DNA of 64,000 nucleotides from Flavobacterium azizsancarii (GTDB lineage: Bacteria > Bacteroidota > Bacteroidia > Flavobacteriales > Flavobacteriaceae), in the NCBI RefSeq assembly GCF_027980145.1, contig NZ_JAMZNK010000009.1, positions 84,456-148,455 on the forward strand. The letters run 5' to 3'. Positions 1 through 8,761 of the stretch are shown piece after piece. The notes beneath the pieces are model-generated. The model had not been told where the DNA came from, ran no database searches, and saw only the letters and a list, made by a program, of their open reading frames with translations. The position numbers and the translations under genes were made by a program. The stretch's first letter is position 1; each line of letters opens with the position of its first letter.

Positions 1-293
1 GGGTGGTATATCAGGGGAAAATTAGTGCTGCAAAATATCTACGAGCACCGATTCCTTTGCCACCTGGAGCAATTGTCGGAATGGTGAAAATAAAAGCTAC
101 TCTTTGCTATGCAACTCCCGTTGATCCTCATTGTCCAGATAACTATACTCGGAGTGGTTTAGAGCCATTTTTTCGACCAAATAAAAATAAGAAACGTAAA
201 GTTGAAAAGGGAGAAGCTGAACCAATGCATGCTTTAACAAAACCCTTTTTTGTAATGATATTATTGACGCCTTATTTGTCAATACTTATTTGA
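1..293 (+). pseudogene. 3' fragment of a subtilase-like (S8) gene, truncated
   Basis: The reading frame is open at the left edge and ends at TGA 291-293. Roughly the first 80 visible residues, with the stretch CYATPVDPHCPDNYTRSGLE and a following FRPN, look like the C-terminal part of large subtilisin-like proteases that occur with an AAA ATPase in some anti-phage gene pairs. Similarity stops near residue 83 (about nt 250). After that the frame reads a short hydrophobic tail that matches nothing, and the next frame picks up an unrelated family (see 221-505). I infer a deletion or recombination joint at the T-run around 245-252. The family call is from memory of the motif, so confidence is moderate. 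The intact N-terminal part, if any, lies outside the window. Confidence 0.45.
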
Positions 294-505
294 TTGAAGG
301 GAATACTTATACAGAACATTTTGCTAAAACCGGAACAATAACCATTACTTCAATGAATTCTGATAAAAAAACAGTGTCCGGAACTTTTAGTTTTACTGCT
401 GAAAAAGTGGGCGTATTACAAACTAAAGTAGTTACACCTGATGTTGTTGAAGTAAAAAACGGAGTATTTACAAACGTGCCTTATAAAGTATTGACTACGC
501 CATAA
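221..505 (+). pseudogene. C-terminal remnant of a DUF6252-like small secreted protein
   Basis: After an in-frame stop at 218-220 this frame is open to TAA 503-505, and it has no ATG. The only usable start is TTG 290, which would give 71 residues. The stretch KTVSGTFSFTAE and the end VVEVKNGVFTNVPYK resemble the last strands of DUF6252-type lipoproteins of Bacteroidota. The signal peptide and N-terminal half of that family are missing. It abuts the truncated subtilase-like fragment and keeps its own terminator at 529-559, so it reads as the surviving 3' end of a once complete gene. It is probably not functional. Confidence 0.45.
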
Positions 506-528
506 GTATTGAGTAATTAAATATTAAT

Positions 529-559
529 AAACCGGGTCAGAAATGGCTCGGTTTTTTTT
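529..559 (+). terminator. Rho-independent terminator
   Basis: The 7-bp stem AACCGGG / CTCGGTT (530-536 with 547-553, one G-T pair) has a 10-nt loop and is followed by a T-run on the plus strand. It lies 24 bp after the DUF6252-like remnant. Confidence 0.75.
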
Positions 560-588
560 ACGTCTTAAATTTTAGGTATTTCCTATCA

Positions 589-606
589 AAATGACAATTG
601 TCATTT
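589..606. promoter_or_regulatory. Perfect 18-bp palindrome upstream of corA, operator candidate
   Basis: AAATGACAATTGTCATTT is a perfect dyad ending 46 bp before the corA start. It has no T-run, and its size and symmetry suit a dimeric DNA-binding repressor. Which regulator binds is unknown; a metal-responsive one would fit the neighbour. Confidence 0.4.
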
Positions 607-652
607 CCCGTTCAGATTCTTTTTCGTAATATTACTATGTAAATATTTTTGA

Positions 653-1723
653 ATGAGAAAGATTAAATACAAGAAGGGACGCAAGCTTCAGCATATCACT
701 TTAGAGTACACAGGTGTTGAAAAAGAGCATGAAACAGAAATGCAACTTTTTGTATACGATGATGCAGATGTCGTTGAATATGAGAAATTTACCGTTTTAG
801 CATTAAATACCTGCATTGATTATACTAAAAATAACTGGCTCAATATTCATGGATTAAATGATATTAATTTGCTTAAAACAGTTGGTGCACATTTTAAACT
901 GGATGATTTTTTATTAGCAGATATTTTAAATACTTCAAAAAGAACCAAATTAGAAGAACAAAAAGATATATTGTTTTTTAATATAAAATCACTTTTGCCT
1001 TCTGAATATTCGGATAATATTAGTGTTGAGCAGATAAGTTTTATTTTGAAGGACGGAATTTTAATTTCATTTCAGGAAAAACGAAGCGATTTTTTTACTC
1101 ACATTCGAGAACGCCTTCGCACTCATGCAGGAATTGTGAGAACTAAAAAAGTAGATTATTTGCTTTATTTATTATTAGATGCCGTAATGGAGAATTTTTA
1201 CATTACAATTGAAGACGAAGAAGATAAGATTGAGGAATTAATCAATTTGACTAAAAAAGGCGCGGATCCTATTATTCTGGAAAAGATTGAGAATCACCGT
1301 GATAATTTTAATTTTTTAAAACGTTCTATAATTCCGCTTCGAGATTCTTTGTATTATTTAAAAACAATTAAAGACGATGATACTTATAACGGAATTCAGA
1401 AAGAGACTTTTAGTTTCTTTATCAGATTGCATCAAAAAAGTCTGGAGCTTTTAGAGCAAATCGATTCTGATATGAGCTCATTAGAAAGCGCTTCTAATTT
1501 TTATTTCTCGGAACAAAGCCGAAAAATGAATGAGATCATGAAAACCCTTACGATAATTTCGGCTATTTTTATTCCGCTCACTTTTATTGTTGGTGTGTAT
1601 GGAATGAATTTTGAATATATGCCGGAATTACGTGCAAAAAATGGCTATTTTATTGTCATGGGCGGTATGCTTTTATTAGTTGTCGCTTTGATTATCTATT
1701 TCAAAAAAAGACGCTGGTTTTAG
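653..1723 (+). CDS. corA: CorA-family magnesium/cobalt transporter
   Basis: The 356-residue product has the CorA layout: a soluble, charged N-terminal domain of about 290 residues rich in long helices, then two C-terminal membrane segments (about 297-317 and 330-350). The signature GMN is present at residues 317-319, just after the first membrane segment, followed by the acidic loop FEYMPEL. The protein ends in a basic tail (KKRRWF), as usual. It would form a pentameric Mg2+ (Co2+, Ni2+) channel in the inner membrane. The ATG at 653 starts MRKIKYKKGRK, the normal N-terminus of flavobacterial homologues. A perfect palindrome at 589-606 may be its operator. It is followed by pta after 47 bp. 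Confidence 0.95.
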   Translation: MRKIKYKKGRKLQHITLEYTGVEKEHETEMQLFVYDDADVVEYEKFTVLALNTCIDYTKNNWLNIHGLNDINLLKTVGAHFKLDDFLLADILNTSKRTKLEEQKDILFFNIKSLLPSEYSDNISVEQISFILKDGILISFQEKRSDFFTHIRERLRTHAGIVRTKKVDYLLYLLLDAVMENFYITIEDEEDKIEELINLTKKGADPIILEKIENHRDNFNFLKRSIIPLRDSLYYLKTIKDDDTYNGIQKETFSFFIRLHQKSLELLEQIDSDMSSLESASNFYFSEQSRKMNEIMKTLTIISAIFIPLTFIVGVYGMNFEYMPELRAKNGYFIVMGGMLLLVVALIIYFKKRRWF

Positions 1724-1770
1724 CGTTTATTATACAATTACAAAATTTGTTAAGTTTCAATATATAAGTT

Positions 1771-3864
1771 ATGAGTAAAGCAATATATATAGCCACAAGC
1801 GATCATAATAGCGGTAAATCGATTATTACACTCGGTTTAATGAGTATTTTGATTGGTAAAACGGCTAAAGTAGGATATTTTAGACCCATTGTAGAGGATT
1901 TTGTCGATGGAGAACTGGATAATCATATCGAAACAGTTTTGTCTTATTTTAATCTCGATATCAAATTTGAAGATGCGTATGCAATTACAAAAAGCAAATT
2001 GATCAAGAAGAAAAACAAAGGTAAAATAGGAGAGGTTTTAGATCTGATTATCGAAAAGTATAAAAAGCTTGAAGAACGTTTTGACTTTGTTTTGGTAGAA
2101 GGAACAAGCTTTACAGGCGAAGGAACTTCGATAGAATTAGATCTGAATGTTTTGATTGCGAAAAACCTTGGAATTCCAACTATCATTATAGGTTCTGGAG
2201 TTGGAAAGACATTAGAAGAATTGGTAGACAGTCTTTATTTGATTTACGATTCTTTTAAAATAAAAGATGTTGAGGTTTTATCCGTTATCGCCAATAAAGT
2301 TCAATTAGAGAATATAGAATTGGTAACACAAGGGTTACAGAAAAGTTTGCCAGGGAACGTCTTGATCAATACAATTCCGTTGATTTCTAGTTTAAATAAT
2401 CCAACAATGCAGGAAATTGTCAATCAGCTTGATGCAAAAGTATTGTTTGGCAGTGCTTATTTAAACAACGAAATTGGGCATTTTAGCGTTGGTGCGATGC
2501 AATTGCACAATTACCTGGTTCATTTGCATGATAATGCTTTGGTAATTACTCCCGGAGACCGTTCAGATATTATTTTAGGGGCTTTGCAAGCCAATGAATC
2601 GGCTAATTATCCAACCATTTCAGGAATTATTCTAACCGGAAATATAGTTCCCGAAGAAAGTATTTTAAAACTAATCGAAGGGCTTTCTGCCATTGTTCCT
2701 ATTATTGCCGTCGATGGCGGAACGTACAGTATTACCAATAAAATTGGTTCAATCAAATCAGAGATTTACGCCAACAACACCCATAAAATTGAAACATCGA
2801 TTAGTACTTTCGAAAAATATGTAGCAGTAGACGCTTTATCTGAACGATTGATCACTTTTGTGCCGGAAGGAATGACACCAAAGATGTTCCAGTACAATAT
2901 GGTAAAAAGAGCCAAACAACATCGCAAACATATTGTTTTGCCTGAAGGAACTGATGACCGAATTATCACTGCCGCTTCAAGATTATTAGATATGGACGTA
3001 GTTGATATTTCTATAATTGGTGATAAAAAACACATCGAAAATAAAGTTGCAGAACTTGGAATTACCTTTGATTTTTCGAAAGTCAATATTATCAATCCAA
3101 AAGAATCTGAGCTTTATGAGGACTATGCAAATACGTATTACGAGCTTCGAAAAGCTAAAAATGTAAGTATTACCATGGCAAGGGATTTAATGGAAGATGT
3201 GTCTTATTTTGGAACTATGATGGTGTACAAAGGGCATGCTGACGGAATGGTTTCCGGAGCAGCACATACTACACAACATACCATTTTGCCGGCGCTGCAA
3301 TTTATTAAAACAAAACCAAATTCATCCGTAGTTTCATCCGTGTTTTTTATGTGTTTAGAAGACAGGGTATCTGTTTTTGGTGATTGTGCAATTAATCCAA
3401 ATCCAACAGCAGAACAATTGGCCGAAATTGCTATTTCATCTGCTGAATCAAGTTTAGCTTTCGGAATCGAACCAAAAATAGCCATGCTTTCTTATTCATC
3501 AGGATCATCAGGAAAAGGAGATGAAGTTGATAAAGTGAGAACGGCGACTGAAATTGTAAAACAAAAACGACCGGATCTAAAAATTGAAGGCCCAATTCAG
3601 TACGATGCCGCAGTGGATCGTGAAGTAGGAAAAAGCAAAATGCCGAATTCTGAAGTAGCGGGGCAGGCGAGTGTACTTATTTTTCCTGATTTAAATACTG
3701 GAAATAACACGTATAAAGCCGTACAAAGAGAAACAGGAGCATTAGCTATCGGACCAATGCTGCAAGGCTTAAACAAGCCGGTAAACGATTTAAGCCGTGG
3801 CTGTACGGTTGATGATATTATAAACACAGTAGTAATTACAGCGATTCAGGCGCAAGGATTGTAA
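1771..3864 (+). CDS. pta: Phosphate acetyltransferase
   Basis: The 697-residue long-form Pta converts acetyl-CoA and phosphate to acetyl phosphate and CoA in the cytoplasm. Three parts are visible. The N-terminal P-loop domain related to dethiobiotin synthetase has SDHNSGKS at residues 10-17. The DRTGG-type middle domain spans about 215-330. The catalytic PTA/PTB domain spans about 370-690, with VVSGAAH and SYSSGSSGKGDEVDKVRTA stretches. Length and order match the long enterobacterial-type enzyme rather than the short Gram-positive one. The acetate kinase gene follows after 172 bp, so the pair forms the acetate overflow/activation pathway. Confidence 0.96.
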   Translation: MSKAIYIATSDHNSGKSIITLGLMSILIGKTAKVGYFRPIVEDFVDGELDNHIETVLSYFNLDIKFEDAYAITKSKLIKKKNKGKIGEVLDLIIEKYKKLEERFDFVLVEGTSFTGEGTSIELDLNVLIAKNLGIPTIIIGSGVGKTLEELVDSLYLIYDSFKIKDVEVLSVIANKVQLENIELVTQGLQKSLPGNVLINTIPLISSLNNPTMQEIVNQLDAKVLFGSAYLNNEIGHFSVGAMQLHNYLVHLHDNALVITPGDRSDIILGALQANESANYPTISGIILTGNIVPEESILKLIEGLSAIVPIIAVDGGTYSITNKIGSIKSEIYANNTHKIETSISTFEKYVAVDALSERLITFVPEGMTPKMFQYNMVKRAKQHRKHIVLPEGTDDRIITAASRLLDMDVVDISIIGDKKHIENKVAELGITFDFSKVNIINPKESELYEDYANTYYELRKAKNVSITMARDLMEDVSYFGTMMVYKGHADGMVSGAAHTTQHTILPALQFIKTKPNSSVVSSVFFMCLEDRVSVFGDCAINPNPTAEQLAEIAISSAESSLAFGIEPKIAMLSYSSGSSGKGDEVDKVRTATEIVKQKRPDLKIEGPIQYDAAVDREVGKSKMPNSEVAGQASVLIFPDLNTGNNTYKAVQRETGALAIGPMLQGLNKPVNDLSRGCTVDDIINTVVITAIQAQGL

Positions 3865-3924
3865 GCAATTAAAAATTAAGAATTAAAAATTATCAGTTTT
3901 ACGTTCTGAAATAATACTTAAAAA

Positions 3925-4025
3925 AATCCGTTTTGATCCGTGTCTTCGCGATAGCGAATCCGTTTTATCAGCGTCAAAAATTTGGAAATACAAAAAATTA
4001 GCGACTTAGTGCCTTAGCGGCTAAA
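3925..4025. repeat. Degenerate intergenic repeat between pta and ackA
   Basis: Short imperfect direct repeats of the form ATCCGTTTTGATCCGTG and AATCCGTTTTATCAGCG flank the dyad TCGCGATAGCGA (about 3946-3957), and the element ends in GCGACTTAGTGCCTTAGCGG. Related words recur in other gaps of the window (22.7, 23.5, 27.5, 30.3 and 40.9 kb), so this looks like one copy of a dispersed, decayed intergenic family. The pta-ackA gap holds nothing else. Confidence 0.5.
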
Positions 4026-4036
4026 AATAATAAACA

Positions 4037-5221
4037 ATGAAAATATTAATAATAAACTCAGGAAGTTCTTCAATAAAATATCAATTAATGATTATGCCTA
4101 CAAACGAAGTAATTTGTTCGGGTATGATTGACAGAATTGGTTTAGAAACTTCGAATGTAACCTTCAAAACTTCTTCTGACTCACTAGAAGAATTGCTGCC
4201 AATTCCGAATCATAAAGTAGGTTTACAAAAAGTGGCTGATATGCTTTTACATCCTGAAAAAGGAGTTATAAAATCAACATCAGAGATTGGTGCAGTTGGT
4301 CATCGCGTGGTACATGGAGGAAGTTATTTCTCTGATACCACAATCATTACTGAAGAAGTTAAAGATAAAATAAAAGAACTTTCAGAACTGGCTCCATTGC
4401 ATAATCCGGCACATCTTGTGGGAATAAATGTTGCCGAAGAAATTTTTTCAGCCGCAAAACAAGTGGCAGTTTTTGACACTGCTTTTCATCAGACAATTCC
4501 AGTTGAAGCGTACAAATATGCCATTCCTAATTATCTTTTAACAGAGAATAAAGTAAGGGTTTATGGTTTTCATGGAACCAGCCACAAATATGTTTCAGAA
4601 AAGGCAATTGAGCATTTAGAGAAGAGTTCTAAAATAATTACCATTCACTTAGGAAACGGTTGTAGTATGACCGCAATAAAAGATGGAAAAAGCATTGATC
4701 ATACGATGGGATTTTCACCGGCAAATGGTTTAATAATGGGAACCAGAACAGGAGATATTGATCAGTCAGTTATTTTTTATATGGTTAAGAATCTCGGGTA
4801 TTCTGCAGATGATGTAAATTCGATTTTGCTGAAACAAAGCGGAATGTTAGGACTTACCGGATATAGCGATTTACGTGATATCGAATCAGAAGCGGCAAAA
4901 GGAAATAAGGAATGTGAGTTAGCTTTATTGATGAACGCTTACCGTATCAGAAAATATATAGGTTCTTATGCTGCTGCTTTAAATGGCCTGGATGCTATTA
5001 TCTTTACAGCTGGAATTGGCGAAAATTCATCCTATATGCGAAAATTGGTTTGTACTGATATGGATTATTTTGGAATTGAAATAGAGGATGAGAAAAATCA
5101 GATTCGTTCTAAGGAAATTAGAGAAATTAGTAAGCCAAATTCAAAAACAAAAGTTTTAGTAATACCAACAGACGAAGAATATGAAATCGCAAATCAGGTA
5201 TACCAATTGCTGCAGAATTAA
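4037..5221 (+). CDS. ackA: Acetate kinase
   Basis: The 394-residue protein transfers phosphate between acetyl phosphate and ADP, making acetate and ATP. The ASKHA-fold signatures are all present: NSGSSSIKYQL at residues 7-17, HRVVHGG near 89-95 with the conserved substrate-binding Arg, GFHGTSHKYV, the phosphate loop HLGNGCS, and FTAGIGENS near the C-terminus. Length is normal (about 400). It works with the upstream pta. No terminator separates it from the DUF3995 gene 28 bp downstream, so the two are probably co-transcribed up to the hairpin at 5696-5726. Confidence 0.97.
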   Translation: MKILIINSGSSSIKYQLMIMPTNEVICSGMIDRIGLETSNVTFKTSSDSLEELLPIPNHKVGLQKVADMLLHPEKGVIKSTSEIGAVGHRVVHGGSYFSDTTIITEEVKDKIKELSELAPLHNPAHLVGINVAEEIFSAAKQVAVFDTAFHQTIPVEAYKYAIPNYLLTENKVRVYGFHGTSHKYVSEKAIEHLEKSSKIITIHLGNGCSMTAIKDGKSIDHTMGFSPANGLIMGTRTGDIDQSVIFYMVKNLGYSADDVNSILLKQSGMLGLTGYSDLRDIESEAAKGNKECELALLMNAYRIRKYIGSYAAALNGLDAIIFTAGIGENSSYMRKLVCTDMDYFGIEIEDEKNQIRSKEIREISKPNSKTKVLVIPTDEEYEIANQVYQLLQN

Positions 5222-5249
5222 TTGATTTTACGACTTTACATTACTTCAA

Positions 5250-5672
5250 ATGATTATCATTACAATAATACTGTTTTTAGTTTTTGCAGCGATTTCAATG
5301 CTTCATTTTTATTGGGGTTTTGGAGGTAAATGGGGGAGTTACTCGGTCGTACCAACTAAAGACGATGGATCGCCAGTTTTTATTCCCAGAACAATTTCAA
5401 CTTTTATTGTTGCTATTGGTTTATTGGGTTTTGGTGTTTTTTATTTGATAAAATATGGTTGTATAACTGTGAGTTTGCCAATATGGCTCGATAGGTATGG
5501 ATTTTGGATCATCACTTTTATATTTATCCTCAGAGCTATCGGAGATTTTAATTATGTTGGCTTCTTCAAAAAACATAAAAGTTCAGATTTTGCCTTAAAT
5601 GATACCAAGTATTATTCTCCTTTGTGTTTGCTAATTGGGGTATTAACATTAATACTAGTGTTTTCTAATTAA
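5250..5672 (+). CDS. DUF3995 small membrane protein
   Basis: The 140-residue integral membrane protein has four predicted segments (about 2-22, 50-72, 84-102 and 118-138). The N-terminal pattern SMLHFYWGFGGKWG and the conserved VPTKDDGSPVFIPR stretch after the first helix are typical of DUF3995 proteins. The function of this family is not known. The gene follows ackA by 28 bp and is closed by a strong terminator, so it is the last gene of that unit. Nothing in it links it to acetate metabolism. Confidence 0.75.
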   Translation: MIIITIILFLVFAAISMLHFYWGFGGKWGSYSVVPTKDDGSPVFIPRTISTFIVAIGLLGFGVFYLIKYGCITVSLPIWLDRYGFWIITFIFILRAIGDFNYVGFFKKHKSSDFALNDTKYYSPLCLLIGVLTLILVFSN

Positions 5673-5695
5673 ATATTTAAGTAGTTTATAGCTAT

Positions 5696-5726
5696 AAAAA
5701 AGCTCCTCAATCGAGGAGCTTTTTTA
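5696..5726 (+). terminator. Rho-independent terminator after the ackA unit
   Basis: The near-perfect hairpin AAAAAGCTCCTC / GAGGAGCTTTTT has a 4-nt loop (AATC) and T-runs. It separates the acetate genes from the PUL regulator. Confidence 0.9.
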
Positions 5727-5772
5727 TGTTTTTAAATATTTGTCAGTATCTTTGAATATAAATCCGAATATT

Positions 5773-8517
5773 TTGAAATCGACACTTCTAAAACTGTTTT
5801 TCTTGTTTTTAATTGCTTCACAAATCCAGGCACAAGAATTACTTCCTTTTGTAGAAAACTATAATAAATCAGATTACCAGGGCGACAATCAAATCTGGAA
5901 TGTTGCTCAGGGAAAAGATAATGCCATGTATTTTGCCAATAACCATTATTTATTGCGATATGATGGCGTAATGTGGGAAAAATATACTTTGCCTAATAAA
6001 ACCATTATCCGTTCGATTATGATCGAAGGCGATAAAATCTATTCCGGTTCCTATAAAGAGTTTGGGTATTGGTATAGGAAAGAGGGAAAGATGCATTATG
6101 TTTCGATCACCAAAAATCTGCGCTTATTTGATGAAAAAGACAATGAGGAAATCTGGAAAATTTTCAAATTCAACGGGTCTATTTATTTTCAATCATTTAA
6201 TGATGTTTTTATTTATAATGGAAAACACATTCAAAAAATCAGATTTCCTTTTCTAATATCCTATTGTTTCGTAGTTGATAATGATGTTTACGTAGCCTCG
6301 GTCGAAAAAGGTCTTTTTAAAATGAGTGGGGCAAAGATTGCAAACCCAAAAGGCTGGAATATCTTAAAAAATACAGTCGTTCATGCTGTCGAAAAGTACC
6401 AAAATAAGAATTATATTTTTACTCAGAAAAAAGGAATTTTTATAGTCGAAAAAGATCGTTTAGTACCTTGGAATAACCCATTAAACGAGACCTTAAAAGC
6501 AGCAACGATTAATGTAGCCAAATTTATTAAAAACAATAAATTGGTTATAGGAACAGGTAACAGAGGTCTTTTTATTTATGATTTCAATACAGATACCTAT
6601 AAAAACATTGATCGCAACAATGTGTTAAAGAACAATTCAGTTTTGAGCATTGGTTTTGATAAAGAAAATGATTTGTGGCTTGGCTTGGATAATGGGATTA
6701 CCCATGTAGAAATAAACTCTCCAATATCTTTCTTTTATGATAACTCGGGACTTTTAGGTTCTGTTTATTCTGTGGCTGCAATAGACAAAGGCTATTTAAT
6801 TGCATCAAATCACGGTATTTTCGAGTTTGTTTCAGGAAAGTTTAAAATGATGCCTAATACACAAGGGCAGGCATGGAATATTACTAAAATTAATAATAAG
6901 TTTATCATTGGACATAATGATGGAAACTTTTGTTATGAAAATGGCTCTTTGGTTAAGATTAATAATATAAACGGAGGATGGAACTTATCTAAAAGCAGTA
7001 TCAATAATACTTATTTTCAATCGACCTATAGCGGAGTCCTGGTTTATGATAATCCTGCAGACCTAACGCAATACAAGATTATTAATGATCTTTCGAAACC
7101 TATTAAATACGTTGCTCAGAATAAAAAGAATGAAATTTGGGCTGCTGATAATTACCGTGGATTGTATCGCGTTGTCTTTGATGATAATTACAAAACAAAA
7201 AAAGTTGAGAATATCACGCAGCAAAGTAAAATAAAGAATGATTTTGGAGTTAAGATTTTTGAATTTAGAAAAGAAATCCTTTTTCTAATCAACAATCTAT
7301 GGTACACTTATAATTCGATTACTAATAATCTTGAAGAGAATGAACAGTTTAATTCTAATTTCAAGAATATTACCGATGTAGTCTCTATTGACGAAGATCA
7401 TTTTGTGGTACTGCAAAATGGAATTTTATATCATATTCACGCAAATGGAAACAAATTTATATGGAACATCATTCAGGAGAAGTATTATAAAGGAACTTTA
7501 ATCAATGATAACTTGAGAATTTTTAAAACTCAAAATCATTATTTGCTCAATCTTGATGACGGATTTATTTCTCTTCAATTAAAGTATGTTAACAAACAGA
7601 ATTCAAATGTTAAGATAGAAGCGTTTAATGAAGAAAATCTAATTTCTAATGATTCAAAGATTAAATACAATACAGAACTAAAAATAAATGTGATCTCGGG
7701 GATTTATGGTGCCAGTAAGCCTAATTTATTTTATAAGATTAACAAAAGTAAAGATTTTATTCAAATTTCAAATGGATTAATTGAGCTGAATAATTTGAGC
7801 AGTGGTTACCATTCTGTTGTTGTTTACAAACATGACGGCGCCAACTATGAAAAAGTGTCCACTTTTGATTTTAAAGTTGCTGAACCCTGGTATTTTTCTA
7901 TTTGGATGGTGATGCTTTATTTACTAATAGTGGGAGCAGTGTTGTTTTTCTATTATAAATGGAATAAGCTTCGTTATATGCAAAAATTAAAATTGCAGGC
8001 CGAAGAATTAAAACATCAGCGCGAAATTCTTGAAATGGAGCTAAAGGCGGAAAATGAATTGAATGTTCAGGAGTATGAAAAACATATTCTGGAACTCGAG
8101 CTGCAAACTAAATCATCTGAAGTTGCAGGTAAATCTTTGTCTATTGCAAAGCAAAGTGAAATGATCGAAAATATACAAAGCATTTTAGATTCAGAGAAAG
8201 ATTTTAATAAACTCAAAAGTGAAATCAAAAAAGCTATCAAAATAAATGAAGTAAATAAGCACGAGTGGGAAACTTTTGAAACGAATCTAAATCAAATTCA
8301 CAATGAGTTTATAATAAACCTTTCAAAGAAGTTTCCTAACCTTACTCCAAAGGATATTAAATTATGTATTTACCTTAAAATGAATCTTTCTTCAAAGGAG
8401 ATTGCTCCTATGATGAATATCTCATTTAGAGGTGTAGAACTGCACCGATATCGTTTAAGAAAGAAGCTAAACCTCTCTCAGGAAGATAATCTCTCAAAAT
8501 TTTTATTAAGTGTGTAA
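5773..8517 (+). CDS. Membrane-anchored beta-propeller sensor with LuxR-type DNA-binding domain (PUL regulator)
   Basis: A signal peptide (about 1-21, ending SQIQAQ) is followed by a periplasmic region of about 640 residues of propeller-like repeats (motifs such as DNGITHVEINSP and LWLGLDNG). Next come a Y_Y_Y-like beta domain, one membrane segment (about 705-728, starting PWYFSIW), a coiled coil (about 735-800), and a C-terminal helix-turn-helix of LuxR/GerE type (LTPKDIKLCIYLKMNLSSKE). There is no kinase domain, so the sensor appears to bind DNA directly from the membrane. It probably controls the SusC/D genes that start 244 bp downstream. No ATG exists: TTG 5773 gives the clean signal peptide, TTG 5740 would add 11 residues, and a TATCTTTG box at 5747-5754 favours the later start. 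Confidence 0.8.
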   Translation: MKSTLLKLFFLFLIASQIQAQELLPFVENYNKSDYQGDNQIWNVAQGKDNAMYFANNHYLLRYDGVMWEKYTLPNKTIIRSIMIEGDKIYSGSYKEFGYWYRKEGKMHYVSITKNLRLFDEKDNEEIWKIFKFNGSIYFQSFNDVFIYNGKHIQKIRFPFLISYCFVVDNDVYVASVEKGLFKMSGAKIANPKGWNILKNTVVHAVEKYQNKNYIFTQKKGIFIVEKDRLVPWNNPLNETLKAATINVAKFIKNNKLVIGTGNRGLFIYDFNTDTYKNIDRNNVLKNNSVLSIGFDKENDLWLGLDNGITHVEINSPISFFYDNSGLLGSVYSVAAIDKGYLIASNHGIFEFVSGKFKMMPNTQGQAWNITKINNKFIIGHNDGNFCYENGSLVKINNINGGWNLSKSSINNTYFQSTYSGVLVYDNPADLTQYKIINDLSKPIKYVAQNKKNEIWAADNYRGLYRVVFDDNYKTKKVENITQQSKIKNDFGVKIFEFRKEILFLINNLWYTYNSITNNLEENEQFNSNFKNITDVVSIDEDHFVVLQNGILYHIHANGNKFIWNIIQEKYYKGTLINDNLRIFKTQNHYLLNLDDGFISLQLKYVNKQNSNVKIEAFNEENLISNDSKIKYNTELKINVISGIYGASKPNLFYKINKSKDFIQISNGLIELNNLSSGYHSVVVYKHDGANYEKVSTFDFKVAEPWYFSIWMVMLYLLIVGAVLFFYYKWNKLRYMQKLKLQAEELKHQREILEMELKAENELNVQEYEKHILELELQTKSSEVAGKSLSIAKQSEMIENIQSILDSEKDFNKLKSEIKKAIKINEVNKHEWETFETNLNQIHNEFIINLSKKFPNLTPKDIKLCIYLKMNLSSKEIAPMMNISFRGVELHRYRLRKKLNLSQEDNLSKFLLSV

Positions 8518-8578
8518 GATTTGTATTTGTTTTTTAAGGATATTATATTTTTAAGTATCTTTTTTTATATAATTACAA

Positions 8579-8718
8579 TACATCATTACTACATCATAAC
8601 GTTATGTTAATAATAATAAATTAACATTTAGAGTGCTGATTTTCACTAGTGTATATTAATGTTTTAACATAATGATGTAGCTATGTTGTAGTGTTGTATG
8701 ATGTACTACAACGTTGTA
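8579..8718. promoter_or_regulatory. Cluster of repeated operator-like sites before susC
   Basis: TACATCAT occurs at 8579-8586 and 8590-8597 (11 bp apart, about one helical turn). Its inverse ATGATGTA occurs at 8672-8679 and 8698-8705. TTATGTTAA (8602-8610) is inverted as TTAACATAA (8664-8672). TACAACGTTGTA (8707-8718) is a perfect 12-bp palindrome, and GTTGTA recurs at 8685 and 8713. A weak -7-like box TTAATTTG lies at 8724-8731. These sites fill the gap between the regulator and the genes it likely controls. Confidence 0.55.
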
Positions 8719-8761
8719 ATTGTTTAATTTGGCTCTACTAACTTAAACGATTACGAACTGT

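Noticed and set aside
644..651. TATTTTTG just before corA as its promoter
   Set aside because: It ends one base before the ATG, and the encoded N-terminus is conserved, so transcription must start earlier.
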